This document shows, one piece after another, positions 38,623-44,977 of a stretch of DNA of 44,977 nucleotides (position 1 is the first letter of the stretch; each line of letters opens with the position of its first letter). This stretch comes from Litorivicinus sp. (GTDB lineage Bacteria; Pseudomonadota; Gammaproteobacteria; Pseudomonadales; Litorivicinaceae). Location: contig QXYM01000011.1 in assembly GCA_009886945.1 (NCBI GenBank), positions 1 through 44,977 on the forward strand, given 5' to 3'. A model generated the notes under the pieces. That model did not search any database. It worked only from the letters and a program-made list of their open reading frames with translations, and was not told the origin of the DNA. A program made the position numbers and the translations under genes.

Positions 38623-39470
38623 TGCATTCAACCCCAAGAACCCTACCTGCCGATGTCAGCCGAGCCTTGCAAGAAGATATTCGATCCGGTGATGTCACCG
38701 CTGATCTCATCTCTGCAACGCAGACTGGCCGTGCTGTACTGATGACCCGCGAGGCCATGGTTGTTGCTGGCCTGCCTTATGCCACAGAAACCTTTGCTCA
38801 AATCGATCCAAGAGTCGTGATTACATGGCTTGTGAACGAAGGTGATGCAATCAACGCCGGTAGCCAACTGGCCATCTTCGAAGGCCCCGCGAGGGCCTTA
38901 TTAACGGCGGAGCGAACGGCTTTGAACTTCATTCAATTGCTGTCTGCTGTGGCGACTCGAACGCATCAACTCGCGCAATTGCTGGACGGCACATCGGCCA
39001 AACTGTTTGATACACGAAAGACCCTTCCTGGGCTTCGCGATGCACAAAAATATGCAGTGAAAGTCGGTGGTGGTGAGAACCATCGCATTGGTCTCTTTGA
39101 TCAAATTTTGATTAAGGAGAACCATATCGCAGCCTCTGGAAGCATCACTCAAGCCATCCAAACGGCGCGACGATTGCATCCAAATGTGAAAGTGCAAGTT
39201 GAAGTAGAAACCTTTGAAGAGCTTGATGAAGCACTGGCGGCACAGCCCGATATCATCATGCTAGATAACTTCGACACTCAGGCATTGCAACAAGCGTTAA
39301 GCCGTCGATCGGCGGCCCACTGCGACCATATCGAATTCGAAGCATCCGGGGGCATCACCGAGGAGAACTTGAGAGAAATCGGGCTTTCCGGAGTTGATCG
39401 AATCTCGCTTGGCACCCTGACCAAAGACATTCGTGCAATCGATCTCTCGATGAGGGTTGAATTGTCATAA
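38622..39470 (+). CDS. nadC: nicotinate-nucleotide pyrophosphorylase (quinolinate phosphoribosyltransferase)
   Basis: NadC converts quinolinate and PRPP to nicotinate mononucleotide in de novo NAD synthesis. The family motifs are present: EDIRSGDVTADLI near the N-terminus, TAERTALNFIQLLSAVATRTHQL, DTRKTLPGLRDAQKYAVKVGGGENHRIGLFDQILIKENHI (substrate and PRPP contacts) and EVEVETFEEL. ASGGITEENLREI and LGTLTKD close the barrel. The ATG at 38622 overlaps the folM stop (TGATG) and gives 282 residues; a frame from 38544 would run into folM. nadE, which finishes the same pathway, lies 26 kb away in this window. Confidence 0.97.
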   Translation: MHSTPRTLPADVSRALQEDIRSGDVTADLISATQTGRAVLMTREAMVVAGLPYATETFAQIDPRVVITWLVNEGDAINAGSQLAIFEGPARALLTAERTALNFIQLLSAVATRTHQLAQLLDGTSAKLFDTRKTLPGLRDAQKYAVKVGGGENHRIGLFDQILIKENHIAASGSITQAIQTARRLHPNVKVQVEVETFEELDEALAAQPDIIMLDNFDTQALQQALSRRSAAHCDHIEFEASGGITEENLREIGLSGVDRISLGTLTKDIRAIDLSMRVELS

Positions 39471-39502
39471 AAACCATGTAGCTTTTCCGTTAAGGAGAAC
39501 TG

Positions 39503-40063
39503 ATGCACGAACGTATCTTGCGTTTAAACATCGCCGGTTCCCCGGTTGAATGGCTGAACTGGGAAGATGCGGTGACCCTACAGGCACGAGGAATGGTGGC
39601 CTGGACGCTTGGCTCTCCCTGCATGACGGTCCGCGGTGGACGATCGAGACAAACCGGCGAGCAGTCGAGGCTGGTTTTGCACTCGATCATGGCTTGCGAA
39701 GGTCGTGTCTTTGACCTTGCAAGCCGAATCCCGAACCTCACCAACACCTCTCTTTTTCGTCGCGACCAACATCTCTGTCTATATTGTGGAAAATCATTCG
39801 AAGAACGGCTTTTGACCCGTGATCATGTCATTCCTCTGTCCAAAGGCGGTAAAGATCACTGGATGAATGTGGTCTCTGCATGCCGTCGCTGCAATCAGTT
39901 CAAGGGAAATAAACTGCTTGATGACACCCATTTGGAACTGTTGGCGCTGCCTTATACACCCAATCACGCGGAATACTTGGCGCTGATTAATTCGCACAGA
40001 ATCCGATCGGATCAGATGGAATTTTTACGACCAAGCTTTAGCCGGCAAAGTCGCTTGCGTTGA
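39503..40063 (+). CDS. HNH endonuclease domain protein
   Basis: This 186-residue protein has an HNH/zinc fold in its second half: CLYCGKSF and CRRCNQFKGNK provide the two CxxC pairs. RDHVIPLSKGGKDHWMNVVSAC supplies the DH catalytic pair, the Asn and the intervening hairpin. The N-terminal half (RLNIAGSPVEWLNWEDAVTLQARGMVAWTL) is the region that precedes HNH in the widespread, uncharacterised chromosomal HNH family of gammaproteobacteria. AAGGAG lies 6 nt before the ATG. It follows nadC in the same direction and is not next to a restriction or phage gene. The target is unknown, and base use does not stand out. Confidence 0.85.
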   Translation: MHERILRLNIAGSPVEWLNWEDAVTLQARGMVAWTLGSPCMTVRGGRSRQTGEQSRLVLHSIMACEGRVFDLASRIPNLTNTSLFRRDQHLCLYCGKSFEERLLTRDHVIPLSKGGKDHWMNVVSACRRCNQFKGNKLLDDTHLELLALPYTPNHAEYLALINSHRIRSDQMEFLRPSFSRQSRLR

Positions 40064-40111
40064 CCTCAGTCTTCGGCAATTCTTAACGCTCACTTCACTA
40101 TTGGACATCAC

Positions 40112-41104
40112 ATGAATCCTTGGATTGTTGAAATCACACGCGGAGATTGCGTAGAAAGTACATCGATCGGCCATGGTGTTGTCCTCTCAGCGAATGGACA
40201 ACCCTTGTTATCCTTTGGGGATTTACATCGGGAGACTTTTCCACGATCGGCTGCTAAATGGATCCAAGGACTCGAACTGGTATTAAGCGGAGCTGCCGAT
40301 GCGTTTGGCTTGGATGATGCGCATTTGGCGGTCGCCTGCGCGTCTCACAATGGTGAGCATGAGCATGTCACTCTGGTGGAACAGTGGCTGACCCAATTAG
40401 GATTGAACACCGACGATCTTGAGTGCGGAGTCACACTGCCCTTCACCGAACCGGTTCGCCTGCAATTAAGTCATGATCATCTGACGGCGACGCAACTGCA
40501 TCACTGCTGTTCGGGTAAACATACCGGGATGCTTGCTGTCTGTGCGCACCTCGGATGGCCCACGGATGGCTATACCGACTATCACCATCCGCTACAGGTG
40601 AGAATCCGCGAGCACATGACGACGATCTTTGGAGTTGATGCCAACACACTGCCCTATGCATCCGATGGTTGTTCGGTTCCAACTTATGCATTACCTCTGG
40701 ATGTGATGGCCTTAGGATTTGCCAAACTGGGAGCCGGGTATTTCTCCGATGCGATCAATCAAGCAGCAACTCGCCTCAGGACCGCACAAGCCAATGCGCC
40801 CTTTATGGTCGCAGGTTCAGAACGACTCGACACCATGTTGCTAGAAGCGGGCCTGGGTCGATTACAGGTCAAAATGGGTGCTGAGGGTGTGTATCTTGGA
40901 GCCATTGCTGACCGAGAGATCGGTTTTGCTCTGAAATGCGAAGATGGATCATTGCGTGGGCAAGAGGCACTGGTGATCGAACTGCTTCGCGCCATTGGTG
41001 AAGATGCCATCGTTGATCGATTACCTGATGAGGTCAAGCATCCACAGATCCGAACCGCTCGCGGAGAGTCGATCGGACAGATTTCAGTGCGTCGTCGTCG
41101 CTAA
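40112..41104 (+). CDS. asparaginase of the Rhizobium etli (ReAV-like, class 3) type
   Basis: This 330-residue cytoplasmic protein has no signal peptide. It matches the thermolabile Rhizobium-type asparaginase fold, related to serine beta-lactamases and unlike E. coli AnsA/AnsB. The catalytic Ser-x-x-Lys occurs in FPRSAAKW (Ser46, Lys49). The zinc-site residues are Cys133 and Lys136 in CCSGKH and Cys187 in DGCSVPT, at the spacings known for ReAV (C135, K138, C189). CASHNGEHEHV is also conserved. It should hydrolyse L-asparagine, although substrate range is not provable here. It follows the HNH gene by 48 bp, and its last 21 nt overlap olsA on the other strand. Confidence 0.88.
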   Translation: MNPWIVEITRGDCVESTSIGHGVVLSANGQPLLSFGDLHRETFPRSAAKWIQGLELVLSGAADAFGLDDAHLAVACASHNGEHEHVTLVEQWLTQLGLNTDDLECGVTLPFTEPVRLQLSHDHLTATQLHHCCSGKHTGMLAVCAHLGWPTDGYTDYHHPLQVRIREHMTTIFGVDANTLPYASDGCSVPTYALPLDVMALGFAKLGAGYFSDAINQAATRLRTAQANAPFMVAGSERLDTMLLEAGLGRLQVKMGAEGVYLGAIADREIGFALKCEDGSLRGQEALVIELLRAIGEDAIVDRLPDEVKHPQIRTARGESIGQISVRRRR

Positions 41105-41848
41105 ATCCAGAGCAGTCGCTGATGCATCTGATGGTCGCGCGTCACTAACAACCCACTCAAGCATGGTCTCGACATTGGCCTGTGCTTCTCGAGCGATCAC
41201 AGCCGGCGCAACGGTGGATTCAATCGGTGTTCCAACAGCCACGCGACCGCGGATAAACGGTGCCTGACAAAGGCGTGTCATGTGCGATACAAAATCGTCG
41301 TCGCCCGCATAGGAGGCTAAATCTTTTCCGGGTCCGTGATAACTCAAAGCCAGCGGAACCACTGGGACACCGGCGCGTCGAGCGGCTTCAATCAGTCGAC
41401 TTCTGAACTTGATCGGCATCGGCCCACGCGTGGATGTCCCTTCAGGAAAGACGACGACCTGATCCCCCTGCCTGAGGGCAGCCTCGATATCACTCAGTGC
41501 GATTTCAGCAGACTTCCGGTCACCCCGGTTGACGTATAAGGTCCCTGCACCGGTGGCGAGTTTGCCGACAATTGGCCAGTTTGCCACTTCGGCTTTCGAC
41601 AGAAAGCGCACATTCATGACCGATCCAATCAACAAGATATCGATCCACGATAAATGGTTCGACACGATCAAACACGGACCCTTCGGAAGATCACCGACCA
41701 AAATGCGCTCAAAACCGAACAAATGTAGCGCCTTTCGGTGCCACAATTGGACTTGACGACGCGTCAGTCGAGGATCGTTTCGCTTGGCCAAACGCTTCAG
41801 CGTCCATAAGCCTCGCACCATGTGAAGAATGATCTGAACCAGTTTCAT
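41084..41848 (-). CDS. olsA: lyso-lipid acyltransferase (OlsA / PlsC family)
   Basis: This is a 254-residue 1-acylglycerol-3-phosphate-type O-acyltransferase. The HX4D catalytic motif is NHLSWID, the second block is FLSKAEVANWPIVG, and block III is FPEGTSTRG. A hydrophobic stretch near the N-terminus probably associates with the inner membrane. Coupling to olsB by an ATGA overlap identifies it as OlsA, which O-acylates lyso-ornithine lipid. Taken alone, a PlsC role could not be excluded. The gene is on the minus strand, and its 3' end overlaps the asparaginase gene by 21 nt. Confidence 0.86.
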   Translation of the reverse strand: MKLVQIILHMVRGLWTLKRLAKRNDPRLTRRQVQLWHRKALHLFGFERILVGDLPKGPCLIVSNHLSWIDILLIGSVMNVRFLSKAEVANWPIVGKLATGAGTLYVNRGDRKSAEIALSDIEAALRQGDQVVVFPEGTSTRGPMPIKFRSRLIEAARRAGVPVVPLALSYHGPGKDLASYAGDDDFVSHMTRLCQAPFIRGRVAVGTPIESTVAPAVIAREAQANVETMLEWVVSDARPSDASATALDLATTTH

Positions 41849-42639
41849 GCGGTAATTGCCACCTCTTGTGGTTTGCCGACCTGATCTGCAGCCTTCGATT
41901 CGCGCCCAAGGAAATGTTTGAAATAGCGATGATTCAATTCACGCATATCCAACAATACCATCAAATCCGCCACACCAAATTCTTCATCTAAGCTCGGCTC
42001 GCCACACACCCACGCACCCAAGCGTAAATAGGCTTTTAACAGCGGCGGCATAATGGCACCGTCGACCTCAGATCCTGACCATGGGTTCACTGGAACACGC
42101 GGCTTTGCCCGCAACGATTGTGGACTCATATGCTTGGCGCGCAGTCCGTTCATCAGGGTCTGCACCAACTGACCGTCGTCACGACAAGGCACACTGGCAC
42201 ATCCCAGCAAATAATCGATGTCCCAACGCTTCATCAACTGTGCGATCCCACTCCACAACAACATGATTCCACCGCCTGAGCGAAAATCAATGTGCACGCA
42301 GGTACGGCCCAGTTCAACCACTTCGCCATTGAGGCCTGAAATAAAACCTGCTGAAAATTCAGATTCCGAATAGAACCGGCCAATGGTTTGCGCGGCCTCT
42401 TTACGTAGCAAGCGTGTCGAGGCCACAACGCGTCCAGTACTCAGCTCTTCGACCAACAAGTGCTCACAATGAACATCGAAATCATCGGTCTCGACGCCTG
42501 GCTTACTGGTATGCACTTGAGCACCCATTTCACGGGCGAAGACTTCGTAACGAAGACGTTGCGTCTTCTCAATTTCTTCCTGGTTGGTTGCAAGACGGAC
42601 CGAAAATCCCTGACTCCGGTTGAGTTCTGCCATCGACAT
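41845..42639 (-). CDS. olsB: L-ornithine N(alpha)-acyltransferase
   Basis: OlsB transfers a 3-hydroxyacyl group from acyl-ACP to ornithine, the first step of ornithine-lipid synthesis. The GNAT-like fold is seen from QRLRYEVFAREMG (residues 28-40, the OlsB signature) through VVASTRLLRKEAA, EVVELGRTCVHIDFRSGG and LLGCASVPCRDDG. It has 264 residues, slightly longer at the C-terminus than many. The ATG at 42639 has AAGGGA about 8 nt upstream. Its promoter region contains phased PhoB half-sites, in line with phosphate-starvation control of ornithine lipids in other proteobacteria. Confidence 0.9.
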   Translation of the reverse strand: MSMAELNRSQGFSVRLATNQEEIEKTQRLRYEVFAREMGAQVHTSKPGVETDDFDVHCEHLLVEELSTGRVVASTRLLRKEAAQTIGRFYSESEFSAGFISGLNGEVVELGRTCVHIDFRSGGGIMLLWSGIAQLMKRWDIDYLLGCASVPCRDDGQLVQTLMNGLRAKHMSPQSLRAKPRVPVNPWSGSEVDGAIMPPLLKAYLRLGAWVCGEPSLDEEFGVADLMVLLDMRELNHRYFKHFLGRESKAADQVGKPQEVAITA

Positions 42640-42665
42640 GCGTAGTTCCCTTGGATGTTTTTGGC

Positions 42666-42721
42666 AGTGTAAGAACCACGAAAGACGGTTCGATGAACAA
42701 ATGATGACAGTTTAATGACAC
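42666..42721 (-). promoter_or_regulatory. tandem PhoB boxes and -10 element upstream of olsB
   Basis: Four in-phase 11-mers on the minus strand run from 42721 down to 42678: GTGTCATTAAA, CTGTCATCATT, TGTTCATCGAA and CCGTCTTTCGT. The first pair is a near-perfect match to the 18-bp Pho box (CTGTCATAWAWCTGTCAY). The second pair is weaker, and a TACACT -10 (42666-42671) lies 10 bp after its 18-mer. This geometry is typical of PhoB-activated promoters. Confidence 0.75.
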
Positions 42722-42762
42722 CGACTCGAGCGCCTTCCCTTGAGCAAATGACAAGACGTTAA

Positions 42763-42806
42763 CCGTCACACAAATGAAACAAAAGCGTCATATAACATGC
42801 AAAACA
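42763..42806 (+). promoter_or_regulatory. PhoB-type half-sites upstream of the glycosyltransferase gene
   Basis: Plus-strand 11-mers CCGTCACACAA (42763), ATGAAACAAAA (42774), GCGTCATATAA (42785) and CATGCAAAACA (42796) are in phase with the pho half-site CTGTCATAWAW. The first and third are good and the second and fourth weak. TATAAC (42791-42796) could be the -10 box, putting the start about 16 nt before the ATG at 42819. Confidence 0.55.
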
Positions 42807-42818
42807 ACGAGGCTCGAT

Positions 42819-43853
42819 ATGACAACTCTTCACACAATTGCGATCGTAACAGACGCTTGGTTTCCGCAGGTGAATGGAGTCGTCAGAACGCTCTCCCGAA
42901 CCAAAGAGGAACTTGAAAGCCGGGGGTATCGTGTCGAAGTGATCAGCCCTGAGGGGTATCGATCCGTCCCTTGTCCGACCTATCCAGAAATTCGTTTAGC
43001 GTTATTCGCGGCTCGATCAGTGAAAAAGAGGCTCACCCATCTCAAACCGGATGCGGTGCATATCGCAACAGAAGGACCCCTTGGGCTTGCTGCAAGGCGC
43101 TGGTGTCGACGGAATCACTTACCCTTTACGACCAGCTACCACACCCGATTTCCGGAATACGTCAGACTTCGTGTACCGATTCCTTTGACATGGTCTTATG
43201 CATTTCTCAAATGGTTTCATGGACCAGCACATCGGATGTTGGTGGCCACTCAATCGATGGAAACAGAACTGGTTGAACGCGGATTCCGAAACATCGGCCG
43301 ATGGTCTCGGGGCGTCGATTTGGATCTCTTCACACCAGATGTTCAACGGATGGCTCCGAAAGTCCCTGTGCTTTTATATGTTGGGCGTGTCGCGCCTGAG
43401 AAAAATATCGGTGCGTTTTTGGATACTGACTGCGAGGGCATTAAACGCGTCGTCGGTGGCGGTCCTGAATTAGATGACTTAAAAGCCAAGTATCCTGACG
43501 TGGAATTTGTGGGCTACAAACACGGTGAAGAATTGGCTGCGTGCATGCGTGATGCCGATTGCTTTGTGTTCCCGTCGCTGACCGATACCTTCGGGTTGGT
43601 GATTTTAGAATCTCTCGCCTCAGGTGTGCCTGTCGCTGCCTACCCAGCTCCTGGACCGATTGATTTAATTGAGAATGGCCAAAATGGCTGGATCTCCGAA
43701 GATCTCGGTGATTCGATTCGACGGGCGTTACAAGTCGATCGCGTCGCTTGTCGTCAATTTGCTGAGACCTTTTCCTGGCAACATTGCACGGATCAATTTG
43801 CCTCACAGCTCAAGCCAGCTCCCCAAGAATTACTCGAACAAGCAGTGTCATAA
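42819..43853 (+). CDS. GT4-family glycosyltransferase, possible diacylglycerol glycosyltransferase
   Basis: This 344-residue GT-B fold protein has an N-terminal acceptor domain (IAIVTDAWFPQVNGVVRTLSRTKEELESRGYRV) and a C-terminal nucleotide-sugar domain. VLLYVGRVAPEKNI opens the latter, followed by VVGGGPELDDL and the family 4 E-x7-E region in FPSLTDTFGLVILESLASGVPVAAYPAPGP. Similar enzymes transfer sugars to lipids such as diacylglycerol, including the Agt enzymes of phosphate-starved marine bacteria. The donor and acceptor cannot be decided from sequence. The ATG at 42819 follows CGAGG. It is divergent from olsB with PhoB-type half-sites between them, and a PAP2 phosphatase gene follows. 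Confidence 0.82.
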   Translation: MTTLHTIAIVTDAWFPQVNGVVRTLSRTKEELESRGYRVEVISPEGYRSVPCPTYPEIRLALFAARSVKKRLTHLKPDAVHIATEGPLGLAARRWCRRNHLPFTTSYHTRFPEYVRLRVPIPLTWSYAFLKWFHGPAHRMLVATQSMETELVERGFRNIGRWSRGVDLDLFTPDVQRMAPKVPVLLYVGRVAPEKNIGAFLDTDCEGIKRVVGGGPELDDLKAKYPDVEFVGYKHGEELAACMRDADCFVFPSLTDTFGLVILESLASGVPVAAYPAPGPIDLIENGQNGWISEDLGDSIRRALQVDRVACRQFAETFSWQHCTDQFASQLKPAPQELLEQAVS

Positions 43854-43927
43854 AAAGTTCATGAAATCGACGCAAAGGCGTCACCTGAGCTTCATACCAT
43901 GGCCACATGAGCGATCAGGGGAACCTC

Positions 43928-44470
43928 ATGCAGACATCAGGATGGGCTCAATTCTTTCATCACCTCGATCGGGTCGAAAGACCATTGTGTGCTCTCGCCA
44001 ACACATTGGCGGAGATCCCCTCGGTTCATCGCATTTTCGAATTCTTCTCAAAACTCGGCGACGGCCCGGCTTGGGTGGTTTTATTCGTGATGATCGGACT
44101 GACCACACCGGATGCTGGTAATCTTCCTGCTGTATTAATCGGCGCTTGTGCGTTCAATCTCGGACTCTATAAGTTGATTAAGGGGCAGACGCTCCGCAAT
44201 CGACCTTGCACCACCTGGGATGCAATCAATCCAAAAACTCCACCGCTTGATCACTACAGCTTTCCAAGTGGACACACACTCCACGCAGTCACCATCACGT
44301 TGATCATTCTTCCGGTGCTTCCACTGCTCGGTTTACTCTTGGCTCCGATCACCTTAATGATCATGGCATCACGCATCATTCTCGGACTTCACTACCCAAG
44401 TGACGTCCTGATCGCGACTGCGATCGGATGGACGGTTGCGTCAGCGGCAAGCACTCTCGTCGCACTGTAA
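43928..44470 (+). CDS. PAP2-family membrane lipid phosphatase
   Basis: This phosphatidic-acid-phosphatase type 2 protein has 180 residues and several membrane segments. The three catalytic boxes are complete: KGQTLRNRP (K-x6-RP), SFPSGHTLH (PSGH) and SRIILGLHYPSD (SR-x5-H-x3-D). Substrates in the family include phosphatidate and undecaprenyl diphosphate, both acted on at the periplasmic face. I prefer the ATG at 43928, with AGGGGA five bases upstream, to one at 43907 that lacks a ribosome site. It lies 74 bp after the glycosyltransferase in the same direction, so it may supply diacylglycerol. The last 30 nt overlap the opposite-strand DCC gene. Confidence 0.9.
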   Translation: MQTSGWAQFFHHLDRVERPLCALANTLAEIPSVHRIFEFFSKLGDGPAWVVLFVMIGLTTPDAGNLPAVLIGACAFNLGLYKLIKGQTLRNRPCTTWDAINPKTPPLDHYSFPSGHTLHAVTITLIILPVLPLLGLLLAPITLMIMASRIILGLHYPSDVLIATAIGWTVASAASTLVAL

Positions 44471-44851
44471 GCGACGCTTATCCCACCAAAATAAGACAGG
44501 CGCCAACACTCGGTTATAGACCAGAGTTGCGATGTGATAGACGCCCGGAAGACGAACGAGACGGCCAAGGACCCGATAACCCGGCATTTCTGCCCAAAGC
44601 GCTAAAAACGCATCCACGCCAATTTTGAGCTCACCCTCTTTGGTTCGCACATGGAGCCGTCGCTTGGCATCAGTCGGTGACAAAGCAGATGCTTTCAGCA
44701 TTGGCCCCTCTGCTGAGATTTTCTCGAAGCCCAAATCAATGCCGCGTTTCGAACACAATGCCCGGTAGTGATCGATTTCAAACGAACACACCGGGCATTG
44801 ATCATTGTAGAGAACAGTCAGTCGATTCATCTCCTGTGAATGGGGGATCAT
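44441..44851 (-). CDS. DCC (DUF393) family thiol-disulfide protein
   Basis: This 136-residue protein of the DCC family has a thioredoxin-like fold. The signature D-x-x-C-x-x-C is seen in LYNDQCPVCSFEIDHY, followed by the conserved LGFEKIS region and RRLHVRTKEGELKIGVDAFLALWAEMPGYRVLGRLVRLPG. A short hydrophobic tail (ATLVYNRVLAPVLFWWDKRR) is typical. Redox activity is presumed, not proven, for the family. The start may be the ATG at 44851 or at 44830 (the latter has AGGAG, but too close). It is convergent with the PAP2 gene, overlapping by 30 nt. Confidence 0.85.
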   Translation of the reverse strand: MIPHSQEMNRLTVLYNDQCPVCSFEIDHYRALCSKRGIDLGFEKISAEGPMLKASALSPTDAKRRLHVRTKEGELKIGVDAFLALWAEMPGYRVLGRLVRLPGVYHIATLVYNRVLAPVLFWWDKRRLQCDESACR

Positions 44852-44977
44852 CGACTGCTTTGCAAGTTAAAGAGTCACGCGACAATCGGCCGGGACGTAT
44901 TGATTAATGGCGGATGTAGATGCCTGACATGACCAAGTAAGACTTTGATTAGATATCGCTGGCTCAAATAGCAACGA
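44852..44977. other. right-end non-coding segment
   Basis: No convincing coding frame is visible in the last 126 bp. The segment probably holds the DCC-gene promoter and the 5' side of the next locus, but I cannot mark any element with confidence. Confidence 0.4.

Noticed and set aside
43861-43895. GACGC-AAAG-GCGTC hairpin between the glycosyltransferase and PAP2 genes.
   Set aside because: There is no T-run after it on either strand, so it cannot be called a terminator; the stem is only 5 bp.

Overview
The window is a gene-dense chromosomal segment of a gammaproteobacterium, probably a marine Pseudomonadales/Oceanospirillales-type organism with a compact genome. Base composition looks close to 50% GC. 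The core order clpB - pgeF - rluD - bamD - thiO - minor pilins - ispH - fkpB - lspA - ileS - ribF - murJ - rpsT - proB - obgE - rpmA - rplU - ispB is the order I recall from Pseudomonas aeruginosa, although the two-component pilus regulators and the pilus tip adhesin are absent here. The genus cannot be fixed from sequence alone. I see no rRNA, tRNA, CRISPR array, insertion sequence or prophage, and no stretch over 300 bases lacks a gene.

Layout. 1-5815: branched-chain amino acid synthesis on the minus strand (partial leuA with its own leader peptide and attenuator; ilvI-ilvH-ilvC) followed by pssA and two small genes. 5816-10154: clpB with a heat-shock promoter, pgeF and rluD. 10171-13885: bamD on the plus strand, then a minus-strand thiO-nadE pair. 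13940-15852: a reduced and divergent set of type IV minor pilins. 15916-23069: the murJ-ribF-ileS-lspA-fkpB-ispH chain with stop/start overlaps. 23174-26427: rpsT, then rplU-rpmA-obgE-proB. 26578-29237: ispB, msrA, a short-chain dehydrogenase and a START-like protein. 29237-31444: a secreted patatin fused to an Omp85-type barrel. 31482-37134: the four-gene ATP-dependent-ligase repair cassette (exonuclease, ligase, Lhr-Core helicase, Mn nuclease). 37170-41104: small unknowns, folM, nadC, an HNH nuclease and a Rhizobium-type asparaginase. 41084-44851: a lipid block with olsB-olsA facing a glycosyltransferase and a PAP2 phosphatase, plus a DCC-family protein.

How the parts work together. The left end makes valine, isoleucine and leucine precursors. 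leuA is controlled by a very compact attenuator in which the Leu codons lie next to and inside a single terminator hairpin. The right end looks like a phosphate-starvation membrane-remodelling locus. The divergent olsB/glycosyltransferase intergenic region carries phased 11-bp PhoB-type half-sites in both directions, so the cell could replace phospholipids with ornithine lipids and glycolipids when phosphate is short.

The most unusual features are the one-hairpin leu attenuator, probable leaderless starts at leuL and thiO, the reduced and inverted minor-pilin block in which most members lack Glu5, the tandem PhoB boxes, and the compaction at gene ends (five of six convergent gene pairs overlap).
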